Source of the DNA: Succinimonas sp963628765
GTDB taxonomy: Bacteria; Pseudomonadota; Gammaproteobacteria; Enterobacterales; Succinivibrionaceae
Direction of reading: 5' to 3'
Assembly: GCA_963628765.1 (NCBI GenBank)
Contig: CAVGFV010000085.1
Span: 1-46,646 of the forward strand
DNA: 46,646 bases
Shown: positions 1 to 7,112 of the stretch, piece after piece
Layout of the letters: each line of letters starts with the position of its first letter
Position numbering within the stretch: position 1 is the stretch's first letter
Program-made: the position numbers and the translations under genes
The notes under the pieces: model-generated
Database searches by the model: none
Told to the model about the DNA's origin: nothing
Seen by the model: only the letters and a program-made list of their open reading frames with translations

Positions 1-121
1 GAACTTCTCTTGACCAACTCTATTTTATTTCTAATTTGCATTATCGGCTAGTAACATAAAAAGTAGCAAAATTAGGGTTTCAAATTACTCTGTTTTTTAT
101 TATCTGAGTTAAGGTCTAAAA
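1..121. other. Non-coding AT-rich window edge
   Basis: This short stretch lies downstream of the minus-strand YdgA-like gene. I see no open frame and no convincing terminator hairpin. The only pairing is a weak ACTC/GAGT stem around 88-115 without a GC-rich core. Confidence 0.4.
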
Positions 122-1351
122 CTAAAGTTTGAGATCTTTACCGTTAATTATAATCTTATCGGCTTTTTTCACGAGGTTACTTTCGTAAAGATTATCATCG
201 GAACTGTTGATGTAGCCCATCATCTTACCAATCTTCAAAAACTCACCTAACTTTAGTCCATCCACAAATGGCTTGGTTACTGAAGCATGGATATTAGCGT
301 CAAAGCCTTCAAAATTGCTAGTAACACCAGCAAGATTTCCGTTTATTTTGAGAACACCGTTATTGTGCTCTACGGAGATATCTGAAACTTTCAGTTTTAG
401 GTTAACATTCTCTAGTTTTTCACTATTACCTAAAGCATTTTGATAATCAGAAAAAAGTAAGAAATTTTCACGGCTTAAATCTTCTAGAGTTACATCAACA
501 TTTAAATTTTTAAATAACTTATTTTCAGAACCTGAAATAAAATCTGGAATATTGATTTCCGAAATCTTAAATATTGAACGTGAACCGTAGGTTTCATTAT
601 CACCTTTTAAAGTGTCTGTTGAATAAGTTAGGTTCTTTATTCCGTATTCTTCAGTTGAGTGAACTTTGATACCATCTACTTTAAGCTCTGAAAAAACAGG
701 AATGTTATAAGATACAAGCTTTCCAGTAAGCTTGATATTATCAATATTGAGCTCATTAGAATTACATTTAATGCTAGGTTCTGTTAATTCATAATCATAG
801 AAGCCCTTTCCAGCTCTAATAGCGGCAAAAATAGCATCCGGAGTAGCCTTCACAAGATCTTTTCTAGCAACTTTACTGTGAAGGATAGCCTTATCGTATT
901 CGCATTCAAAATCCAAATCGTTTATCTTGAATTTTCCTGGCTTTAACTGGGTATTGGTGCTTAATTGGTCTCCAAGAATCGAATATGACAATTCAGCTTC
1001 AAAATCTGGAGTGTAGCCAATTTGTTCTTTAACGTATTGCATTCCTGAGGAATTATTATCTGGTGTAAATACTGTTGTTACGCCACTAACACCAAAGTTA
1101 GTTTTGGAATTTAACACAAATTCTTTATCTAAATACTTAACTTTAAAAACACCAGTTCTTGAGGAATAACTCTTTTCTAATTCTGTGTAAGTAATATTTT
1201 TATTACTTTCTACAAATTTTTGAATTTCCGCATCATAAACACGGTTTCCATAATAAACGGCTGCAGGGTAAGCACAAACCACACCAGTGGCAAGCACAGC
1301 CCCCGCAACAATAGCTAATTTCTTTACAACTGAACTTGAAGAGTCACTCAT
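122..1351 (-). CDS. YdgA-like DUF945 family envelope protein
   Basis: A 409-residue protein with one N-terminal hydrophobic segment (about residues 10-32) followed by a tyrosine-rich stretch (YPAAVYYGNRVYDAE) and a long soluble, beta-rich part. This N-terminal layout resembles the YdgA/DUF945 family, whose members are anchored in the inner membrane facing the periplasm and have no firmly established function. It is the last gene of a minus-strand run mlaA-tyrA-ydgA. Its ATG lies 18 nt beyond the tyrA stop, with a GGGG Shine-Dalgarno-like block, so co-transcription is likely. Family assignment is from the N-terminal pattern and overall architecture; the exact function is unknown. Confidence 0.6.
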   Translation of the reverse strand: MSDSSSSVVKKLAIVAGAVLATGVVCAYPAAVYYGNRVYDAEIQKFVESNKNITYTELEKSYSSRTGVFKVKYLDKEFVLNSKTNFGVSGVTTVFTPDNNSSGMQYVKEQIGYTPDFEAELSYSILGDQLSTNTQLKPGKFKINDLDFECEYDKAILHSKVARKDLVKATPDAIFAAIRAGKGFYDYELTEPSIKCNSNELNIDNIKLTGKLVSYNIPVFSELKVDGIKVHSTEEYGIKNLTYSTDTLKGDNETYGSRSIFKISEINIPDFISGSENKLFKNLNVDVTLEDLSRENFLLFSDYQNALGNSEKLENVNLKLKVSDISVEHNNGVLKINGNLAGVTSNFEGFDANIHASVTKPFVDGLKLGEFLKIGKMMGYINSSDDNLYESNLVKKADKIIINGKDLKL

Positions 1352-1369
1352 ATTAACCCCATTTGGAAT

Positions 1370-2491
1370 TTAAATTATTTTAGAATCATGCATTTTGGCA
1401 AGAACTTCTCTACTATCTTCAAGAAAAGTATCTGCATATTCACCAAAATAGTTTTTAGCTAATTTGAAACGTTCTATAAATCCTTCTCTATCGCCTTTTT
1501 TGAGAAGCTCGATCTGTTCTACTACGGTCTTTAGATACTTCTCAATCACCGAAATATTTTTTACCGATGACAAAATGATATCAGCATACAAAGAAGGTTC
1601 CTGAGCAAACAGTCTTCCGACCATCATAAGTTCCATTCTGTATATTGGTGATGATAAAGCCATTAAAGTATCAAGATTTGGTTTCTCATTAGCTAGGAAA
1701 ACTCCATATGAGAAAGTTGTAAAGTGGCGAAGAGCTTGAATATATCTCATTGAATTATCATGTTCTTCTGCTGAAACTTTATAGATATGAGCTCCCCAAA
1801 GTTTCATCTGCTCATACAACCAAATGCTTTTATCTTCTTCTCGACCATTGGTCCAAATAACTAATTGCTTTGCTAATGAAGAAATATCAGGCCCAAACAT
1901 CGGGTGTAGACCTACAACAGGACCTTTGTGCACTGCCAGCATTTCTTTTAAAGGCATGCTTTTAGTTGAAGTAAAGTCAGCTAAGATACAATCAGGACTT
2001 AGGAAATCTAATTTTCTAATAACTTCAGGAGTTTTATCAATAGGTACTGAAACAATTACCAAGCCTGCATCTTTGAAGATTTCTGGAGCTCTATCCCAAT
2101 CTCGGTGCCCCATAACTTCAACGTTATATGAAGAGTCACGGAAGAGTTTAGTAAAAATTCTCCCCATTCCTCCACGGCCACCAATAATGACAACCTTTTT
2201 GATATTAGAATTTACACATTTAAATCCCGCACCTTCAAGGCTATAAGATTCTCTTGTAAAACGTCTTAAAATATCTTCAATTAAATCCGGGCTAACGCCT
2301 TCTTTTTCTGCATCGGCTCTACGTTTTGCAATCATGGCGCTCTCACGTTCAGGCACGTATACCGGTACGCCACATTCACTTTTTATTTGGCCAACTTCTT
2401 TTACCAACTGCAGTCTTTTAGATAAAATCTTAATGAGTTCACCATCTGTTTTATCTATTTCAGCTCTTATTTGTTCTAATTTATCAGACAT
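1370..2491 (-). CDS. tyrA: Bifunctional chorismate mutase / prephenate dehydrogenase (T-protein)
   Basis: TyrA converts chorismate to prephenate and then oxidises it with NAD+ to 4-hydroxyphenylpyruvate, the committed route to tyrosine in the cytoplasm. Residues 1 to about 85 form the AroQ-type chorismate mutase helix bundle (LEQIRAEIDKTDGELIKIL). A Rossmann dinucleotide motif IIGGRGGMG sits at residues 102-110 and the dehydrogenase domain fills the remainder. The length of 373 residues equals that of E. coli TyrA. The ATG follows mlaA by 14 nt and ydgA follows by 18 nt. In enterics tyrA usually pairs with aroF, so this envelope-gene context is unusual. I see no leader-peptide attenuator. Confidence 0.95.
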   Translation of the reverse strand: MSDKLEQIRAEIDKTDGELIKILSKRLQLVKEVGQIKSECGVPVYVPERESAMIAKRRADAEKEGVSPDLIEDILRRFTRESYSLEGAGFKCVNSNIKKVVIIGGRGGMGRIFTKLFRDSSYNVEVMGHRDWDRAPEIFKDAGLVIVSVPIDKTPEVIRKLDFLSPDCILADFTSTKSMPLKEMLAVHKGPVVGLHPMFGPDISSLAKQLVIWTNGREEDKSIWLYEQMKLWGAHIYKVSAEEHDNSMRYIQALRHFTTFSYGVFLANEKPNLDTLMALSSPIYRMELMMVGRLFAQEPSLYADIILSSVKNISVIEKYLKTVVEQIELLKKGDREGFIERFKLAKNYFGEYADTFLEDSREVLAKMHDSKII

Positions 2492-2505
2492 GACACACCA
2501 TTAGA

Positions 2506-3345
2506 TTATTCATCAATTTCATCAAGATATTCATCAAGATTGACTTGTTCTTTACTGGTTTCACTTGAAGTTGCACTTGGAGCACTTCCTTTAGCTACTA
2601 GATTTTGTTCATACATGAGATAGAAATCTCTTGTTTGTACATATGGATCTAATGAATTAGCGACTACCTCATCTTGATCCAATAATCTAGAACGTGAATC
2701 AACTCCATTAAGAGCCCAAAAACCTACACTAGCCCAGAAAGGAAAATATGAGAACGGAAAATAGATAGTATCAATGGTGTCGCCTATGTAGCTTCTATAA
2801 GTACCGACACCAAGGAAAGGTATTGATACATAAGCACCTTGATCTACACCCCATTTACCTAAAACGGTAGACATGGTCATTCTCTTTCTTTCGAGATTTA
2901 TATATTGGGCGACATCAAAACAGCCACAGAGGCCAATAGTTGAATTTATCAAAAAGCGCCCTGCACTAATACCACTATCAGCAAACTCACCAACCAAAGC
3001 ATTGTTAACAGTATTGTTAACCTCTCTAAGATTTTGGTTTATGTTGTATAAACAAGTACGAATAGCTTCTGGCACCCAATCTCTATATGCTACAGATACA
3101 GGTCTAAGAAAGTTTTTATCTAAAAATTCATAGTTAACTTTCCAGCCAATTTCTCGGTTAGCTGTTTCATAGACATCTAACGTATCCCCTGGAAGGTATT
3201 GATAACCATAAGTGTAGTCTTTAGATACATTCACTGTTGATCTAGGAGACATGATATTTACAGATGAATGTGAAGCTTCAGCAGCATTTGAATACAAAAA
3301 ACTGATACTACCGAGTAGCAATAATGTGGATATTGTCTTTTTCAT
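2506..3345 (-). CDS. mlaA: MlaA (VacJ) family outer-membrane lipid-asymmetry protein, no lipobox
   Basis: MlaA is the outer-membrane component of the Mla pathway and removes mislocalised phospholipids from the outer leaflet, passing them to periplasmic MlaC. The 279-residue protein carries the family core: RPVSVAYRDWVPE, GRFLINSTIGLCGCFDV, GKWGVDQGAYVSIPFLG and SLDPYVQTRDFYLMYEQ, ending in an acidic tail (LDEYLDEIDE) like that of E. coli MlaA. The N terminus is a signal peptide (MKKTISTLLLLGSISFLYS) with a plausible AEA cleavage site, but there is no cysteine at a lipobox position. Classical MlaA is a lipoprotein, so this one seems to be released or held by protein contacts. No mlaBCDEF genes are in the window. 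Confidence 0.88.
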   Translation of the reverse strand: MKKTISTLLLLGSISFLYSNAAEASHSSVNIMSPRSTVNVSKDYTYGYQYLPGDTLDVYETANREIGWKVNYEFLDKNFLRPVSVAYRDWVPEAIRTCLYNINQNLREVNNTVNNALVGEFADSGISAGRFLINSTIGLCGCFDVAQYINLERKRMTMSTVLGKWGVDQGAYVSIPFLGVGTYRSYIGDTIDTIYFPFSYFPFWASVGFWALNGVDSRSRLLDQDEVVANSLDPYVQTRDFYLMYEQNLVAKGSAPSATSSETSKEQVNLDEYLDEIDE

Positions 3346-3358
3346 ATTTGTCTCTTAA

Positions 3359-3385
3359 ATCATATTCTTATGCACATTCATACAA
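3359..3385 (-). promoter_or_regulatory. Possible promoter for mlaA-tyrA-ydgA
   Basis: Read on the minus strand there is a TTGTAT (3385-3380) and a TATGAT (3364-3359) separated by 15 nt, 14 nt upstream of the mlaA ATG. The spacer is short for sigma-70 and the leader would be very short, so this is a weak candidate. Confidence 0.2.
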
Positions 3386-3433
3386 CGTTGAAATCTTAGA
3401 AAAAACTTAGGAAAAATTATATTACAAATATAT

Positions 3434-3751
3434 TTATATTTTCGTACGAATATGTTCACCATCAGCATCTCTCCAACGTTCTGGTGTTTTTCCTTGTAAA
3501 TAATATGAATATGCAATTATTTCTGAAATTACTAAAAACAACGGAGTTGGGATTTTATCCCCTTCTTTTAAATTTTCAAGATGCTTAAAAAGAACTGGAT
3601 CTTTATGTACATAAATACCAAGCTCTTTTGCCATATTTATAATATCATCAGCTATTTTGCCAGTGCCCTTTTCTGTAACAACAGGAGTAGTATCTTGGTC
3701 TTGTCGATATCTAAGGGCTATCGCTGATTGTTCGTGTTCTGTTTCTTTCAT
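3434..3751 (-). CDS. Stand-alone FlhB C-terminal-domain (FhlB/YlqH-like) protein
   Basis: A 105-residue protein matching the cytoplasmic C-terminal domain of FlhB/YscU export-switch proteins: SAIALRYRQDQDTTPVVTEKGTG near residues 9-31, then helices ending KEGDKIPTPLFLVISEIIAYSYYL. Full FlhB has four membrane helices and an NPTH autocleavage site. Here both are missing and the protein starts just past where cleavage would occur. Such FlhB-like fragments can replace the cleaved C-terminal part of FlhB during flagellar export switching (family knowledge). Its ATG is 7 nt past the stop of the FliK-like gene, with a GAGGG ribosome site inside that gene's end, which indicates translational coupling. 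Confidence 0.8.
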   Translation of the reverse strand: MKETEHEQSAIALRYRQDQDTTPVVTEKGTGKIADDIINMAKELGIYVHKDPVLFKHLENLKEGDKIPTPLFLVISEIIAYSYYLQGKTPERWRDADGEHIRTKI

Positions 3752-3758
3752 TAAACCC

Positions 3759-6700
3759 TCATATATTCACAGACAAGACATCGTTATTAGAAGAAGAGTG
3801 ACTACTTTCCTTTATATTTTGTGATGAGGAATGTGGTGGATAAATTGTTCCCATACGTGATGAGATCGAAGAAACATCAAAACCACAATCAGACAAATGT
3901 TTTCTAAAAGTTTCCGAAGTCGATTTTATTTTTTCTAAAGCTTTTAATTTTTCAGTAACTATATTTACCTTTAATTCTGGTACCTTTAATGCGGCACGTA
4001 TTTGTAAAGGTCCAAGATCAGGAAGTTCAAAAAAGAAACTCAGGTGCCATTCTCTTTCGTTATCAGCATTATCTTCGTGAGATATCAGTAATCCTCCTTC
4101 ACGACCTTCTTCATACGATGGTGGTAGAGGAATATATGATGGCAAACCAGGAATATCATCATCCTGACTCATTTGTTGCAATCTTTCTATTTGAGTGAGG
4201 GTATGTTTAAGAGCATCAGATGACCAATTATCATCACTTCCAGCTGCAATATTTTTCAGCATCTCTTTAAAAGATTCTGTATGGCTAAATTTTTCAATAT
4301 TTTTGCCCAGTTGACGGAATCTTATAGACAGAAGCATTAAAGCCCACTGTTGCATACTTTGAGCACGTGAGCCAGTGGCACTTAACGGAGCGTTCATAAA
4401 TCCTAACCATTCTGAAACAGCTTGAAGGTCTCCTAGAGGATTCATCATTGCATCATGAATTGAAGAAGCCATCTGCCTAACTTCAGGAGTTACGTTATTG
4501 TTACCAGCAATGCTACTGAATGAACGCATTAACCCTTCCATTGTTACATTTTTAACATTTTGGAGAGGTACTGGTTCGGGATTAGCTTGAACCTGTTGAG
4601 GAGCAACCTTGGCACCACGACCAATAAAACTTGTAAAACGAGCTAAGATACCTTTCTTTTCTTCACCCGTTTCTTCAGAGCCTTCATTGGTTGCTACATT
4701 GCTATTGTCTAGTGCTTGATCCTTAGGGAAAATCGGCTCTTCACTCGCATTTGCAGGATTATTGATTTCTTGCTCTGCTAAAGATGCTACATTTTTTTCA
4801 AGATTTGCTAACTTTCCATTATTTGTAGCATCAAACGAATCATCTACTTGTGATACTTCTTGTGGAATTCCACTGCTAGCAGTACCGTTATTAACAGGTT
4901 TTACAACTTCATCAAAAGTTATCGGGCTTTCATTTCGTAACATGTCCGCATCTGATACTACTTGGTTGAATTCTTTGACTAAGGATTCATCAGGTTCAGT
5001 AACCACAGAGGTCTGAACATTTGGTGTCAATGGTTCATCATTGTTAACCACAATGTTATCAACAGGGTTATCAACAGCATCATTAATAACATTTAATACA
5101 TCTGGTACAACATTCTGTGGATTATTCATTTTTGATAAATCATCTGAAAAATCCATTTCTGGGTTTTCAGCATCCACAGGAATATTTAATAATACCTGCT
5201 CGTTTTCATTAGCATTTGGGGCTAGAGTATTAAGATCATCTGGAAGATCCGTATTTAAAACAGGTTCTTCATTAACAGCAGGCATAGTTGTATCTGTTTT
5301 TTCCACAATGTCTGGAGATGCACCTTCATTAAGTGCTGTATTTAACATATCAAACACAGCATTAATCTGTTTATTTTTTGGATATAAAGATGGTTCACCT
5401 TCAGTATCTTGAGCTACTCCTGAGTTTACAGGAGTAGTGGAAGAATCTAATGCTTCTGATGCCTCTAAATTTGGAACTACAACACTCTCTACAACTTCAT
5501 CGGGTATTTGATCATTAATAATCTTCGGCATGTCTAATGGAATTTCAGAGTTATTTGTATTTCCCATGATTTCATTAGCTTTAGCTGCCGCTGCTGCGGA
5601 TGACAGCATCTCTGTTATTTTCAGAGTTTCGGGATCGTTTATATTGCTACGACCACCAGAGTTTTCTTCATCTCTAAATTTTTCAAATTCTTTTTGCAGA
5701 TCGATGTCAGATTTTATGTTTCTTGCATCATTCAAATCTTCATCAGAAGTGTTTTTTATTGCCTCAGTCAAAGTCTCTGCTACAGCTTCTCTCATTACGT
5801 TATCTGAGCTTTTGGCATTAACATCAGTACTTTCTGTAGTAGTAGACGTTGGCGCAGTATTAATTTCTTTAGCTTGAACAGCAAGTCTTTTAGCTAGCTC
5901 AGCGACTTTTTGTTTCGTCATTATTTCTTCAGGAGTAAGTTCATTACCCTCTGACTGAGAAGCTAAAATATCTGCCTCAGATGCATTTTTAAGTTCCGAA
6001 GCTGTTGTAACTTCTGGATCTTCTGAAGTTATTAAATTTCCTTCTTTTGCTATTTCAGCAGCTCTCTTGATAAGATCCTTGACTCTAATAGCCATCTCTT
6101 TACTGACTTCATCTTCAAAAGAAGGATCTTCATTTTGGCTTAATTTTACAATTGCATCATCTGATAACGAGGAAACAGCTCTTTCTAAGAAACTTGATAA
6201 GGCGGCTTTTCTATCTGAATACGATAAAACCTGTACCCCTTCACGTCCTAAACTCGCAATAACGTCCGGTTGGTTTTCACGGATAAATTCTACGGTAGCA
6301 TCTAAAAGTTTAGACAGGATATGAGCCCCTTTTTGTGTCAAAGTACCTTCAGGTGCAAATATCTTTTCTTTCGCTAACTGTCTAGTTGTAGCAGGAGAAA
6401 TATTATCGTTAGTGGAATAATTAACCATTATTTCGCACAAATAACGCATAAGTGCGCGACCAGGTTCATTACTTTCTTGGAATACTCTTGGCAAAGTCCC
6501 TACGTAACTTTTTAATTCATCAACTGCTTCTGAGGTTTTTACCACATGGGATCTACTAGTAAGGCTTGTGGCAACCTGTTCTTGAAGATCCAAATCACGT
6601 AACAAAATTCTGCTTACAAGATCAAGGAGAGGTTTTTGCTCTGGTGTGGGATTGGCGTTCTGAGCGCGTTCAGGATCGCTTGCTAAAGTCGCAATATGTC

Positions 6701-6920
6701 TTTGTAAAGAGGATTGAGCGTCAGCTATCTCTTGAGGAAGATGCCCTTGCTCTCTAGTAAGTACACTAAGATATGAATACGCAGCACTGACATTCACATC
6801 CATTTGCGGACGATTATTGGGATTATTTGGCGATAATCCACTAGATTTGGCACTAGAAATAGGATGCTTGTCTTGAGGCTGCCCTATTTTTTTCAGCTGT
6901 TCAAACTCTGCCAAATACAT
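3759..6920 (-). CDS. Large FliK-like hook-length control protein
   Basis: A 1053-residue protein. Only residues about 957-1024 look conserved: the Flg_hook domain (SFFFELPDLGPLQIRAALKV followed by amphipathic helices), which in FliK contacts FlhB and switches flagellar export from hook to filament substrates. The remaining ~950 residues are hydrophilic, rich in Asn, Glu, Asp, Pro and Ser, and probably largely disordered, as expected of a secreted ruler-like region. E. coli FliK is 375 residues, so this is unusually long. It pairs with the FlhB-domain gene directly downstream. No other flagellar genes are nearby. I see no sigma-28 or sigma-54 promoter upstream. It could be the main FliK or a second copy. 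Confidence 0.72.
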   Translation of the reverse strand: MYLAEFEQLKKIGQPQDKHPISSAKSSGLSPNNPNNRPQMDVNVSAAYSYLSVLTREQGHLPQEIADAQSSLQRHIATLASDPERAQNANPTPEQKPLLDLVSRILLRDLDLQEQVATSLTSRSHVVKTSEAVDELKSYVGTLPRVFQESNEPGRALMRYLCEIMVNYSTNDNISPATTRQLAKEKIFAPEGTLTQKGAHILSKLLDATVEFIRENQPDVIASLGREGVQVLSYSDRKAALSSFLERAVSSLSDDAIVKLSQNEDPSFEDEVSKEMAIRVKDLIKRAAEIAKEGNLITSEDPEVTTASELKNASEADILASQSEGNELTPEEIMTKQKVAELAKRLAVQAKEINTAPTSTTTESTDVNAKSSDNVMREAVAETLTEAIKNTSDEDLNDARNIKSDIDLQKEFEKFRDEENSGGRSNINDPETLKITEMLSSAAAAAKANEIMGNTNNSEIPLDMPKIINDQIPDEVVESVVVPNLEASEALDSSTTPVNSGVAQDTEGEPSLYPKNKQINAVFDMLNTALNEGASPDIVEKTDTTMPAVNEEPVLNTDLPDDLNTLAPNANENEQVLLNIPVDAENPEMDFSDDLSKMNNPQNVVPDVLNVINDAVDNPVDNIVVNNDEPLTPNVQTSVVTEPDESLVKEFNQVVSDADMLRNESPITFDEVVKPVNNGTASSGIPQEVSQVDDSFDATNNGKLANLEKNVASLAEQEINNPANASEEPIFPKDQALDNSNVATNEGSEETGEEKKGILARFTSFIGRGAKVAPQQVQANPEPVPLQNVKNVTMEGLMRSFSSIAGNNNVTPEVRQMASSIHDAMMNPLGDLQAVSEWLGFMNAPLSATGSRAQSMQQWALMLLSIRFRQLGKNIEKFSHTESFKEMLKNIAAGSDDNWSSDALKHTLTQIERLQQMSQDDDIPGLPSYIPLPPSYEEGREGGLLISHEDNADNEREWHLSFFFELPDLGPLQIRAALKVPELKVNIVTEKLKALEKIKSTSETFRKHLSDCGFDVSSISSRMGTIYPPHSSSQNIKESSHSSSNNDVLSVNI

Positions 6921-7054
6921 ATTCTATCGTACTACGTGAAAAAACCATTAACAATGTTGTAATTCTATCACAGCAAGAGAAAGTTAAAATCTACAAAATT
7001 TGATCTTATCTATAAATTCACTCTTTTAATTCTAAAGATCGCATAGGTTTTTGA

Positions 7055-7091
7055 GAAAAAACAAAACACCACTTCTTAAAGGAGTGGTGTT
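7055..7091 (-). terminator. Rho-independent terminator of mrcB
   Basis: AACACCACT (7065-7073) pairs with AGTGGTGTT (7083-7091), a 9-bp stem. Read on the minus strand it is followed by a T-rich tract (A-run 7055-7066 on the plus strand). It lies 21 nt beyond the mrcB stop. Confidence 0.85.
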
Positions 7092-7112
7092 GGTAATGCA
7101 TATTGGTGGAAA

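Noticed and set aside
1824..2246. 140-codon open frame on the plus strand opposite tyrA
   Set aside because: It is antisense to the conserved dehydrogenase domain, has no ribosome site and shows no protein motif.
5041..5412. Several open frames of 80-120 codons on the plus strand opposite the FliK-like gene
   Set aside because: They arise from the biased, low-complexity composition of the sense gene; Ser/Phe/Thr-rich with no motifs or ribosome sites.
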